From positions 2,542,001 to 2,606,000 of the forward strand of contig CANXME010000106.1 of assembly GCA_948144175.1 (NCBI GenBank): a stretch of 64,000 bases of DNA. Direction: 5' to 3'. Below the pieces are notes generated by a model. The model was not told where the DNA came from. It ran no database searches and saw nothing but the letters and a program-made list of their open reading frames with translations. This stretch comes from Closterium sp. NIES-65. Lineage: Eukaryota > Streptophyta > Zygnematophyceae > Desmidiales > Closteriaceae. Position numbers and translations under genes: made by a program. Below are positions 1 to 8,822 of this stretch, in pieces; positions within the stretch are counted from its first letter, which is position 1; each line of letters begins with the position of its first letter.

Positions 1-86
1 CAAGGACTTTATTCAAACGCTTCCGCTACTACATCATTTACTCAGACTTTAACTCTACTAAAGATCCTAGGGCGTTCAGCCCAACA
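1..86 (+). repeat. A, 3' end of the 5' LTR
   Basis: These 86 bases match 20446-20531, the last part of A's complete LTR, and end in CCCAACA just before the primer site. The rest of this LTR lies outside the window. Confidence 0.95.
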
Positions 87-98
87 TGGTATCAGAGC
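87..98 (+). promoter_or_regulatory. A primer binding site (initiator-Met tRNA type)
   Basis: TGGTATCAGAGC follows the LTR end directly. It is the common copia primer site, complementary to the 3' end of initiator-Met tRNA. Confidence 0.9.
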
Positions 99-307
99 TG
101 GTTAGAGTTAAAAATTTCTCTTCAACACTTAATACATCAAGAAGACATGTCTGCTAGAAAGGAGAGGAGCTCCTCCAACGGCTCTCCGGGTACTACCCCT
201 ACTCCACCTCCTGCCTCTGGCCTACTGACAGAGGAAAGGACAACAACTAGACCAGCAGCTGGGTCTACGGAAACACCTGCAAACCATGGCGCGGCTTCGA
301 TCCAAGT

Positions 308-1846
308 ATGATGGAGAAACTCTTCTCCTTCATGTCCTTCTACGAGCAGCATCAGCAAGGAGTACACGCGCAATCAAACAACAGCAACAACAACAACAAC
401 GTGACGCCCATGAGTCTCGATGGCTCATCCTACGCACGCGGGAATCAACATCAACAACCTACCTTCGCTCCGTACGAGCCCCAGCGCGGCTCCGTCAGCT
501 TCATGCCGCAACCACAACCTGCACCGGGACAAGAAAGAGCACTGGACGCACTACAAGTTCTGTCGCAATTCGCGCATGTTCTGAAACTACAAACGACAAA
601 ACCTTTCGACCGGAAGGATTTCTTTACCTGGTCGTTCGAATTCGAGCTGATGATGGAAGGAGCGCAGATCCTTGGCTTCTTCGACGGGTCCCTGCCATAT
701 CCAACAAACGGCACGCAGTATGAGAAGCAGAAGTACACCTATCAATCGATGATGGCGTACACAATACTACTGAGGAACATCTCCCCGACTCAACAGCAGA
801 ACATAAGGACTTACCGAGGCTACGGTAACTCCGCGGAGCTCGCGTACAACCACTTGAAGAACCTGTATCAAGCAAAAGACAGCGTAAACCAAAGCCGGTT
901 AATGGCGCAGCTGACAACAATCGAAATGAAACCAGGCGAGAAGGGCATGGCATATATCAGTTGCTGCCGCGAACTGCGCGACAAGCTTCTTCGATGTGGA
1001 GGATCGATTTCAGAAGACGCCTTTGTCACGGTTGTCATCGGTCGTCTTGGCCCTCACTAGCGCTCCACTCGCGCCATATTACGGGCACACGGGAGAATCT
1101 CTGAAGCAGCACTCTGCGCCGAAATCCATGCTGAACAGCAGGACATGGACCTGCAAGAAGAACGACATAAGAAGAAAACGTCAGTACCAGAGTTAGCGTT
1201 TCACACCCAGCGACGCTACAACAACAACAATCGGCAGCAACAACAATTGAAGCCAGTACCTCCGTTTTGCCATATCTTCAAGACTTCAGGGCATCCTCGT
1301 ACGCACTGCCCGTATCGCCAGCGATCAACAACACCACAGCGACAACTTCGGCCTTCAAGCTCCCAAGTCACTTCAACGCAAGCAACTCCCACGACAAAGA
1401 TTCAAACCTCAACGACTCCAACAGGACAACCTGCACAAGGAGCAAGAAACATCGTCAACTGCATGGCAAAGACAACAGATTCGTGCATCACCGAATCACC
1501 GCCGCACTACTCACCAGAAGAACGACTTGACGAAACCACACCTCGCCGCGAGTCACTTCAGCCGAACCCGACATACGCCGCCATCGCTCAAAGCGAGCCA
1601 TCCGGAAGAGACACTTGGTTCTTGGACAGTTGTTGCGGACAACACATGTGCTCCTCAGGACGTTTCGTTCAACACGAGCACCGACTTCAACGCGAAGTCG
1701 TTATCACCGTCGCCAATAATCAGAACCTGCGAACAAGACGACAAGGCATAGTACAGCTTCAGTCACGGGAGACGAACGTCGTACTACAAATGTCGAAAGT
1801 CATAATAGTAGAGGGACTCGGCTACAACTTACTGAGCGCCAGTTAG
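308..1846 (+). pseudogene. A, gag and protease remains
   Basis: The first part (about 308-1060) encodes a copia Gag of the UBN2/gag-polypeptide type. It has a Gln/Asn-rich N terminus, then the folded region beginning near KPFDRKDFFTWSFEFELMM and the helical segment around AYNHLKNLYQAKDSVNQSRL. Downstream are a basic Gln-rich stretch, a zinc-knuckle-like SGHPRTHCP segment (about 1265-1315) and an aspartic protease region around TWFLDSC (about 1610-1640). In copia elements these are the start of one polyprotein that forms the particle and cleaves itself. The frame is not continuous here, so this is a fossil. The rest of pol lies beyond element B. Confidence 0.85.
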
Positions 1847-1859
1847 CTGATGGCGAAAG

Positions 1860-1991
1860 TGTCAGAACATTAAAGCTTATGCTGTTGTGTAGGCTATAGT
1901 GGGGTATCCCATAGGGGGTACAACCAATTAGGGTTTCATATTTGTACTCACTTCATTTCATAGTTCAGTCATTCTCGTTTCAATTCTCACA
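1860..1991 (+). repeat. B, 5' LTR (132 bp)
   Basis: Begins TGTCAGAACATT, ends TCTCACA, and pairs with 16545-16676. This is very short for a full-length copia element. Confidence 0.95.
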
Positions 1992-2033
1992 TGGTATCGA
2001 GCAGGTTCCCTCGTGGGAACTGTTCCTAAGGCC
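1992..2033 (+). promoter_or_regulatory. B primer site and downstream hairpin
   Basis: TGGTATCGAGC follows the LTR as a Met-type primer site. Directly after it, 2002-2022 can fold into a hairpin (CAGGTTCCC against GGGAACTG, with one bulged G), followed by a GGCCC tail. The same arrangement recurs in C, E, H and L. Confidence 0.7.
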
Positions 2034-2059
2034 CTACTACTGCTTCCGCTGCTACTCGA

Positions 2060-2191
2060 TGTCAGAACTTATAGCTTACTTGTTTCTGTAGGCTATAGTG
2101 GGGTATCCCATAGGGGGTACAACCCAATTAGGGTTTCCTATTTGTACTCACTTCGTTCATAGTCATTCCATTCTCGTTCTTTGTTTTCACA
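2060..2191 (+). repeat. C, 5' LTR (132 bp)
   Basis: Begins TGTCAGAACTTATAG and ends TTTTCACA. It is identical by eye to 8823-8954 and a close relative of the B LTR. Confidence 0.96.
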
Positions 2192-2235
2192 TGGAATCAG
2201 AGCAGGTTCCCTCCTAGGGACTGCTTCTAGGGCCC
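2192..2235 (+). promoter_or_regulatory. C primer site and downstream hairpin region
   Basis: TGGAATCAGAGC at 2192-2203 is a Met-type primer site. It is followed by CAGGTTCCC...GGGACTG, the same stem-loop position as in B, E and H, and then by TAGGGCCC. Confidence 0.65.
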
Positions 2236-2257
2236 ACCGAACCGCGCCCCGAGGCGC

Positions 2258-2258
<1 letters not shown>

Positions 2259-2288
<30 letters not shown>
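2259..2288 (+). repeat. Homopolymer of 30 T in C leader
   Basis: Thirty consecutive T follow GAGGCGCG. Shorter T tracts stand at the same leader position in E (about 23612) and H (about 49569). The length may vary between reads or individuals. Confidence 0.9.
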
Positions 2289-2289
<1 letters not shown>

Positions 2290-2290
<1 letters not shown>

Positions 2291-3120
2291 CGACCCGTCG
2301 TGTCGCCCCTAGCGGACCGTTGCGCCGCCCTTCCCCTCGCGGCTCCGCCGCCCTTCCCTAGCGGCCCCGCCGCCCTTCGATCGCGGCCCCGCCGCCCTCT
2401 GCTACGCGGCCCCGCCACCGCCCTTCGATCGCGGCCCCGCCGCCCTCTGCCTCGCGGCCCCACCGCCCTCTGCTACGCGGCCCCGCCGCCCTCTGCTACG
2501 CGGCCCCACCGCCCTCTGCTACGCGGCCCCGCCGCCCTTTGATCGCGGCCCCGCCGCCCTTTGCCACGCGGCCCCGCCGCCCTCTGCTACGCGGCCCCGC
2601 CGCCCTCTGCCACGCGGCCCCGCCGCCCCCTGCTACGCGGCCCCGCCGCTCTCTTCGGTAGCGGCCCCGCCGCCCTCTGCTACGCGGCCCCGCCGCCCTC
2701 TGCTACGCGGCCCCGCCGCTCTCTTCGGTCGCGGCCCCGCCGCCACTCTGCTACGCGGCCCCGCCGATCCGCCCAGCAGCAGCCGCCGCCGCCTGAGCCT
2801 TCGCCGAGCCGCCGTCGAGCCGCCGCCGAGCCGCCGCCGAGCCGCCGCTGAGCCGCCGCCGAGCCGCCGCCGAGCCGCCGCCCGAGCCGCCGCCGAGCCG
2901 CCCGTGCCGCTTGAGCCGCCGCCGAGCCGCCCGTGACGCCCGAGCCGCCCGCGCCGCCCAGCAGCAGCCGAGCCGCCGCCGAGCAGCCGCCGCCGAGCCG
3001 CCGCCGAGCCGCCGCCGAGCCGCCGCCGAGCCGCCCGTGCCGCCCGAGCCGCCCGCGCCGCCCGAGCCGCCTGCGGAGCCGTGCTGCTGTTCCTCTGCTG
3101 CTGACCTACCTGCCTCTCCC
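2290..3120 (+). repeat. C leader GC-rich tandem repeats
   Basis: About 2330-2770 is built of an imperfect unit of about 23 bp (GCGGCCCCGCCGCC plus CTCTGCTAC and variants). About 2780-3080 is a run of GCCGAG/GCCGCC words. The stretch lacks stops in several frames, so long open frames here are a composition effect. The conserved Gag start lies downstream at 3148. I see no gene in it. Confidence 0.85.
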
Positions 3121-3131
3121 CGCCCGGTGAG
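3120..3131 (+). promoter_or_regulatory. Possible 5' splice site at the leader/gag border of C
   Basis: CCGGTGAGA stands between leader and gag. The corresponding places in B, E, H and L also have GTRAG words (GTGAG or GTAAG). Use as a splice donor is inferred from sequence alone. Confidence 0.3.
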
Positions 3132-3147
3132 ATTTTCAGCTGCTGTC

Positions 3148-6100
3148 ATGGCCACCCCCAATGTTCTTACCTTTGACGCTGAGGGGAGGGCCATTGACTT
3201 TGCCGTCTGGATTGAAGACTTGCAGCTGTACTTACTGTGTGATGCGATAGATGAGGTCTCTCTCTTTGACTTTGTCTCTGGCGCTGTCCCTGCCCCACCT
3301 GCTGATGCTGACTCTACCGTTCGCTCCAAGTGGGCGACCCGCGATGCTGCTGCACGTCTTGCTGTGCGTCGCCACCTCCCTTCCTCTGAGCGTGCCCACT
3401 TTAGTCAGTGCAAGACCGCTCAGGCCTTGTACGACGCTGTAGTTGCACGCTACTCCTCCCCTTCCTCCGCTACCCTTAGCCGCCTCATGCTACCGTTTCT
3501 CTTCCCTGACCTCGCTTCCTTTCACACTGTCGCTGACCTCGTTACCCACCTCCGTGCTAGTGACACCCGCTACCGCGCTGCCCTTCCTGCTGAGTTCCGC
3601 GCTTCGAACCCTCCTCCCATGTACATCACTCTCTACTTTCTCGTCACCCGTCTCCCTGAGTCCCTTCGTGTCGTTAGGGACCAGTTTCTCTCTGTCTGTC
3701 CAACCACTCTCACTGTCGACCTCCTTGAGGAGTCCCTGCTAGCGGCTGAGAAGAGTATTGTCGCTGTAGGGGCCTCTCGGGGTGACCCTCGCACCCCCAT
3801 CTTTGAGGGGTGTGGTCCTTCCCCCCTGCTGCCCTCTGTCGCCTCTGCCGCTGCGGCCGACCTCACTGGTTTTGAGTCGGTCGGCGCGGCGTCTGCCCCC
3901 AGCGGCAGACGTCGCGCTGGCAAGGGCAAGGGGGGCAAGGGAGCGGGTGGAGCTAGAGGGGGCGGTGGAGGAGGCGGTGGGGGTGGCGGGGGGAGTGGGG
4001 GTGGCAGTGGGGGTGGTGGCGGGAGTGGAGGTACTGGTGGCGGCGGTGGAGGCGGAGGTGGCGGCGGAGGTGGTAGCGGAGGAGGCGGTGGGAGCGGTGG
4101 GAGCGACGGTCCTGGTGGGGGAGGTGGAGGTGGAGACGGGGGTGCCGGTGGAGGCGGGGGTGGCAGTGGAGGCGGGGGTCGGAGTGGCTCGTCTCAGCGG
4201 AGCAGCTCCGGGGGTGGTCAGCGCCAGCAGCAGCAGCAGCAGCAGCAGCCGCAGCAGCAGCCACAGCAGCAGCAGCGCTCTCGCACCGTCCCCGCCCCTC
4301 AGCAGCTCCGTGAGTGGTACTCGCAGCGTCAGCGTGGTGGTGCGCTTGGTCCTTGCCCCTACGTTCTCCGCACCGGTGACCGTGCAGGGGAGAGGTGTGG
4401 AGGCGCCCACACTGCCCGCCGCTGCTTTGGCCGCCTGACTGACGCCTGGCGTCAGCAGTTTCCGGAGGCAGCTGAGATCCCCCGCTGGGGAGAGCTGTCT
4501 AGGGCTGGTGTAGCTATTTATGATCTTGATTTTGATGCTATTCTCTCTGCTATGTATGCTGCGATTGGTAGTGATGAGGATGACTGTTACCGGTGTTTTC
4601 CGCCCGACCCGGGCATTGGTACTGCCGCGTCAGGTACTAGTGAGGCTGCTGCTCTAGGTGCCAGTGCGTCTGTGCTCTCAGGTGCTGGTGAGTCTGCCCT
4701 CTCAGGTACTGTGTCGGCTTCGGCCTCTCACACCTTCACCCTTGACTCTGGAGCGTCTCGCTCCTTCTTTCGGGACCACACCACTCTCACGCCGCTGAGT
4801 CGGCCGGTTGCGGTGTCCCTGGCTGACCCCTCTGGGGGGCCTGTCCTGTCTCGCTTCTCCACTGTCCTCCCGTGTCCGGCGGCCCCCTCTGGCACCCTGA
4901 CTGGTCTTTACCTCCCCTCGTTCTCGACGAACTTGGTGAGTGGTGCTGACCTCCAGGATGCGGGTGTCCACCAGTTCACCCCTGCTCGTCAGCGGGTGAC
5001 CCACTGCACGGAGGCGGATACAGGTCGCCACCTGGCTACGTTTACACGTCGGCCAGGGTCGAGCCTGTACACTCTGACCACTGCTTCTCCTCCAGGTGCT
5101 GAGTCTGGTAGGGTCACTTCGTCTGGTCAGGTGTTTGCTGCAGCGTCCAGGTCTGGTCCTGAGTCTGCCCCCTGCTCGTGCCGTCGTCTGTCTCACGAGA
5201 CCCTCCTCTGGCACCACCGCCTTGGCCACCCCTCTCTGCTTCGGCTCAGAGGCATGGCCTCGCGAGTCCTTGTGTCTGGTCTTCCCCGGTCTCTCCCTCC
5301 CCTCCCTCCGGGCCCTGGCCCCACCTGTATCCCCTGTGTCGAGGGGCGCCAGCGTGCTGCCCCTCACTCCTCCCAGTTTCCTCCGACAGAGGCCCCGTTG
5401 CAGACGCTTCACATGGATGTGTGGGGCCCAGCCCGCGTCCGTGGACAGGGTCAGGAGCGCTACTTCCTGCTGGTGGTTGACGACTACTCGCGTTACACCA
5501 CAGTCTTCCCCTTGCGCAGCAAGGGTGAGGTCACTGCGGTGTTGATCGACTGGATCCGCGCAGCTCGTCTCCAGCTTCGGAGGAGCTTTGGCTCTGACTT
5601 CCCTGTTTTGCGTCTGCACTCGGACAGAGGCGGAGAGTTCTCCTCTGGACTCCTGAGTGCCTACTGTCGTGCGCGAGGCATCCGTCAGACCTTCACGCTT
5701 CCGGACTCACCGCAGCAGAATGGGATTGCTGAGCGCCGCATTGGCATGGTCATGGACGTAGCTCGTACGTCCATGATGCATGCGGCTGCTCCCCATTTTC
5801 TGTGGCCGTTTGCGGTCAGGTACGCTGCGCACCAGATCAACCTCCACCCCAGGGTCTCTCGACCGGAGACCTCCCCAGCTCTGCTGTGGACTGGGAAGGT
5901 TGGCGATGCGTCGGCGTTCCGAGTCTGGGGATCTCGGGCGTTTGTTCGCGACCTGTCTGCGGACAAGCTGTCCCCTCGTGCTTCTCCCTGCGTCTTCCTG
6001 GGGTTCCCCCCCGACGCCCCTGGGTGGCAGTTTTACCACCCCACCTCTCGACGTGTTCTGTCCTCCCAGGACGTCACGTTCGACGAGTCGGTACCCTACT

Positions 6101-8625
6101 ACCGCCTCTTCCCCTACCGCACTCCGTCCCTCCCCCCACCCCCGCTCTTCTTGGTACCAGGTCCCCCCCCGGTAGTCCCCCTCCCCCCTCAGGGTCCTGC
6201 CCCTTCAGGTGTGTCCCAGGTAGACGCGGTCGAGCCTGTCGAGGTCACTGGTGACTTTGGTGCTGCTGCGGGAGCTGTGCCTGGAGGTGCCGAGTCTGGG
6301 GGTGCTGAGCCTGGAGGTGCTGTGCCTGGGGGTGCTGAGCCTGGAGGTGCCGAGTCTGGGGGTGCTGTGCCTGGGGGTGCTGAGCCTGGGGGTGCTGAGC
6401 CTGGGGGTGCTGTGTCTAGGGGTGCTGAGCCTGGAGGTGCTGTGCCTGGGGGTGCTTCGTCTCGCCGGGAGCCACTCTCCCCACAGGAGCTGCGTGAGTG
6501 GTTTGCCGGGCGCTGGAGGCGTGCTGCTGGTGCAGAGGGTACTGCTGCTGCGCGCCCCGCCGGCGCTCGCACTGTGGGTGCTGGAGCTGCTGAGTCTGAG
6601 CGTTCTCCTGGAGCTGGTCCTGCTGAGGGTGTTGGCGCTGAGCCTGCCGTTGGCGGCACGACTGACAGTGCTCCTGGTGCTGCGGCTGGAGGTTCTGGAG
6701 CTTCTGGTGGTGCTGCTGGAGGTGCTGCTGGAGTGGGTGTTCCTGCCGGGGCTGTTGGTGCTGTTCCTGCTGTTTCTAGCGTCGCCGCGCGGCCCCGACC
6801 GTACTTTGTTCCGCTCCTGCAGCAGGTTCTTGGTCTTACACCTCCTCCTCCTCCCTTAGAGGGCCCGCAGCCTGTCCGGTCACAGCCACAGCTACAGCCT
6901 GCCTCCCCTTTGCCTGCTCCTTCTCCCTACGCTGGTCCGACTGGAGGTCTTACTGAGCGTCGTGAGCCTGCGTCTCGTCCTGTGTCGCCTGTTCGTACTG
7001 AGCGCGCTAGTGGTCGCGGCTCGCGTCAGCGTCCTCCTCCTGTCCCTGGCACGCACCGGATGTCACTGCGTCCGTCCACTGCTCCTCTGCGTGCCCCTTT
7101 GCCTTCTCCTCCTGCTTCCTCTCTTCCTGCTCTTGCCAACCCGGAGTCGGACGCTCTTCGTGCTGCCAGTCCTACTGTCACGCGTCTCCTGGCTACTGCT
7201 GTCACTGACCCCTCCTTCGAGTCGTCTGCTGCGTCTGCCCTTGTCACTGAGCTTGTCGACTTTGCTGCGCGCTGTCGGCAGGGGGTTGACTACTTTCAGA
7301 CCTTCTCCCCCACCCCGAAGATGACCACTCTTCGGGTTCTGCTACACGTTGCTGCTCACCGTGACTACGAGCTGCACTCTCTCGACTTCAGCACAGCTTT
7401 CTTGCAGGGCAGCCTGCACGAGGAGATCTGGCTGCGTCGCCCACCTGGCTTCACTGGGTCCTTCCCTCCTGGTACCCAGTGGAGTCTCCGGCGTCCAGTC
7501 TACGGTCTCCGCCAGGCGCCACGTGAGTGGCACGACACACTGAGGACTACGCTCGCGGCACTTGGGTTTGCTCCTTCCACTGCCGACCCGTTGCTGTTTC
7601 TGCGCACCGACACCTCTCTGCCGCCGTTCTACATCCTCGTGTACGTCGACGACTTGGTCTTTGCCACAGCTGACACTGCTGGACTCGCCTACGTGAAGTC
7701 CGAGCTGCAGAAGAGACACACGTGCACTGACCTGGGTGAACTGCGCAGCTACCTTGGCTTGCAGATCACCCGGGACAGAGCACGCCGCACCATTACCCTG
7801 ACTCAGTCACACATGGTGCAGCAGGTCCTTCAGCGCTTCGGCTTCACGTACTCCTCGCCTCAGGCCACTCCTCTGCCTACTCGCCACTCGCTCTCAGCTC
7901 TGCCTTCGGATGAGTCCGTAGAGTCGAGTGGCCCGTTTGCAGAGCTTGTTGGCTGCCTCATGTACCTGATGACCTGCACACGACCTGACCTCGCATACCC
8001 TCTTAGCATTCTCGCACGCTTTGTTGCTCCTGGGAGACACCGACCAGAGCACATGGCTGCAGCGAAGAGGGTGTTGCGCTACTTGTGCAGTACGTCTGGC
8101 ATGGGGCTAGTGCTTGGAGGGCGCAGTCCAGTGGTCCTCACTGGGCACGCAGACGCTTCTTGGGCTGACGACCAGGCTACGCAGCGGTCGTCACAGGGTT
8201 ACACCTTCAGCCTTGGTTCCGGCTCTGTCTCGTGGCTGGCTACCCGCTCGTCTTCTGTTCTCGGCTCCAGTTGTGAGGCTGAGATCTACGCTGGGGCTAT
8301 GGCTGCACAGGAGTTACGCTGGCTCACCTACCTGCTGACCGACCTTGGAGAGCAGCCTCGTTCTCCTCCAGTCCTGTACGTAGACAACAAGGCCATGCTG
8401 GCCTTGTGTCGAGAGCAGCGACTGGAGCACAGAACGAAGCACATTGCTCTTCGCTACTTTCTTGCTCGTGAGCTACAGCAGCGTGGACAGCTGCGACTTG
8501 CGTACGTGGCCTCTGAGGCCAACACTGCTGATGTCTTCACCATGGCACTTGCGCCTTGTGATCATCAGCGCTGCTGCACGCAGTTGGGTCTTGTGCCTGT
8601 CTTGCCTCACTTGCTCTCCTCTTGA
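3148..8625 (+). CDS. C gag-pol polyprotein (copia)
   Basis: One open frame of 1825 codons. I place the start at the ATG of MATPNVLTFDAEGR because siblings E (24449) and H (50578) begin Gag at the same motif; the frame is also open upstream through the repeat. Order: Gag core (about 3148-3870), poly-Gly and poly-Gln tail (about 3955-4275), a Cys/His motif (CPYVLRTGD, about 4355-4430), protease DSGA (4744-4755), integrase zinc region (HHRLGHPSLLRL, about 5212) and core (MDVWGPA near 5413, LHSDRGGEF near 5617, NGIAERRIG near 5719), a repetitive linker, RT with YVDD (7642-7653), and RNase H (GHADASWADD near 8140, EHRTKHIALRYF near 8427). The product would form the particle and carry protease, integrase, RT and RNase H. 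It is treated as a retroelement copy; whether it is functional is not shown. Confidence 0.88.
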   Translation: MATPNVLTFDAEGRAIDFAVWIEDLQLYLLCDAIDEVSLFDFVSGAVPAPPADADSTVRSKWATRDAAARLAVRRHLPSSERAHFSQCKTAQALYDAVVARYSSPSSATLSRLMLPFLFPDLASFHTVADLVTHLRASDTRYRAALPAEFRASNPPPMYITLYFLVTRLPESLRVVRDQFLSVCPTTLTVDLLEESLLAAEKSIVAVGASRGDPRTPIFEGCGPSPLLPSVASAAAADLTGFESVGAASAPSGRRRAGKGKGGKGAGGARGGGGGGGGGGGGSGGGSGGGGGSGGTGGGGGGGGGGGGGSGGGGGSGGSDGPGGGGGGGDGGAGGGGGGSGGGGRSGSSQRSSSGGGQRQQQQQQQQPQQQPQQQQRSRTVPAPQQLREWYSQRQRGGALGPCPYVLRTGDRAGERCGGAHTARRCFGRLTDAWRQQFPEAAEIPRWGELSRAGVAIYDLDFDAILSAMYAAIGSDEDDCYRCFPPDPGIGTAASGTSEAAALGASASVLSGAGESALSGTVSASASHTFTLDSGASRSFFRDHTTLTPLSRPVAVSLADPSGGPVLSRFSTVLPCPAAPSGTLTGLYLPSFSTNLVSGADLQDAGVHQFTPARQRVTHCTEADTGRHLATFTRRPGSSLYTLTTASPPGAESGRVTSSGQVFAAASRSGPESAPCSCRRLSHETLLWHHRLGHPSLLRLRGMASRVLVSGLPRSLPPLPPGPGPTCIPCVEGRQRAAPHSSQFPPTEAPLQTLHMDVWGPARVRGQGQERYFLLVVDDYSRYTTVFPLRSKGEVTAVLIDWIRAARLQLRRSFGSDFPVLRLHSDRGGEFSSGLLSAYCRARGIRQTFTLPDSPQQNGIAERRIGMVMDVARTSMMHAAAPHFLWPFAVRYAAHQINLHPRVSRPETSPALLWTGKVGDASAFRVWGSRAFVRDLSADKLSPRASPCVFLGFPPDAPGWQFYHPTSRRVLSSQDVTFDESVPYYRLFPYRTPSLPPPPLFLVPGPPPVVPLPPQGPAPSGVSQVDAVEPVEVTGDFGAAAGAVPGGAESGGAEPGGAVPGGAEPGGAESGGAVPGGAEPGGAEPGGAVSRGAEPGGAVPGGASSRREPLSPQELREWFAGRWRRAAGAEGTAAARPAGARTVGAGAAESERSPGAGPAEGVGAEPAVGGTTDSAPGAAAGGSGASGGAAGGAAGVGVPAGAVGAVPAVSSVAARPRPYFVPLLQQVLGLTPPPPPLEGPQPVRSQPQLQPASPLPAPSPYAGPTGGLTERREPASRPVSPVRTERASGRGSRQRPPPVPGTHRMSLRPSTAPLRAPLPSPPASSLPALANPESDALRAASPTVTRLLATAVTDPSFESSAASALVTELVDFAARCRQGVDYFQTFSPTPKMTTLRVLLHVAAHRDYELHSLDFSTAFLQGSLHEEIWLRRPPGFTGSFPPGTQWSLRRPVYGLRQAPREWHDTLRTTLAALGFAPSTADPLLFLRTDTSLPPFYILVYVDDLVFATADTAGLAYVKSELQKRHTCTDLGELRSYLGLQITRDRARRTITLTQSHMVQQVLQRFGFTYSSPQATPLPTRHSLSALPSDESVESSGPFAELVGCLMYLMTCTRPDLAYPLSILARFVAPGRHRPEHMAAAKRVLRYLCSTSGMGLVLGGRSPVVLTGHADASWADDQATQRSSQGYTFSLGSGSVSWLATRSSSVLGSSCEAEIYAGAMAAQELRWLTYLLTDLGEQPRSPPVLYVDNKAMLALCREQRLEHRTKHIALRYFLARELQQRGQLRLAYVASEANTADVFTMALAPCDHQRCCTQLGLVPVLPHLLSS
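3955..4275 (+). repeat. Gly-rich and Gln-rich coding tract in C gag
   Basis: GGT/GGC/GGA codon runs give a poly-glycine stretch with scattered Ser, followed by CAG runs giving poly-glutamine. Matching Gly tracts occur in E (about 25250-25420), H (about 51390-51580), K (about 40390-40610, minus) and I (about 63510-63720, minus), with lengths that differ between copies. Confidence 0.85.
6250..6465 (+). repeat. 15-bp coding repeat in integrase-RT linker of C
   Basis: About fourteen copies of GGTGCTGAGCCTGGG and close variants encode GAEPG, GAVPG and GAESG words. The repeat lies between the integrase region and RT. It recurs in B (about 13040-13400), E (about 27520-27720), H (about 53640-53900) and I (minus, about 61290-61460). 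Confidence 0.85.
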
Positions 8626-8822
8626 CCTTGCTTGTACTTTCGCATATATATACTCTTGCTCTTGTATATCTCTATATATGATCTTGCATGTGAACTGGCC
8701 TTGTGGCCTTTGAACTTGTGCTCGGAATGCGTGGTGACTTTGTGATCCACCCTGAGCTTTGCTTTGCTTTGCTTGACTGGTCTTGTGACCCCTTGTTCTC
8801 CCCCACTTTGCCTATGGGGGTG
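8626..8822 (+). other. C 3' untranslated region and polypurine tract
   Basis: This stretch holds TA-rich runs, then a block conserved in B, E, H, K and M (TGCATGTGAACTGGCC, GTGATCCACCCTGAGCTT, CTTGTGACCCCTTGTTC). It ends in CTATGGGGGTG directly before the LTR, the likely polypurine tract. No gene is visible. Confidence 0.8.

Larger units (their letters stand above)
1..1859 (+). mobile_element. Ty1/copia element A, left part
   Basis: This is the left part of a copia retrotransposon whose right part lies at 16677-20531. The two parts are separated by element B, which is flanked by the 5-bp duplication GAAAG (1855-1859 and 16677-16681). The window begins inside A's 5' LTR. The visible LTR end, a Met-type primer site, Gag and the protease region follow in the usual copia order. 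The codon and base composition is balanced and rich in CAA/CAG, unlike the very GC-rich copia lineage inserted into it, so A is a different copia lineage. The 86 visible LTR bases differ at two positions from the 3' LTR (about 2%). The element is broken, with about four breaks besides the insertion. Confidence 0.93.

Noticed and set aside
3955-4195. Host glycine-rich protein gene
   Set aside because: The Gly tract lies within the copia Gag frame and recurs at the same place in E, H, I and K.
3739-4410. Thr/Ala/Ser-rich minus-strand frames opposite gag
   Set aside because: They are antisense shadows of the Gly/Gln-rich coding repeat, with no conserved start or domain.
6200-6860. Separate Leu/Val-rich membrane protein frames in the linker
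   Set aside because: They are the second frame of the GAEPG repeat region of gag-pol and occur in every copy only as a shadow.
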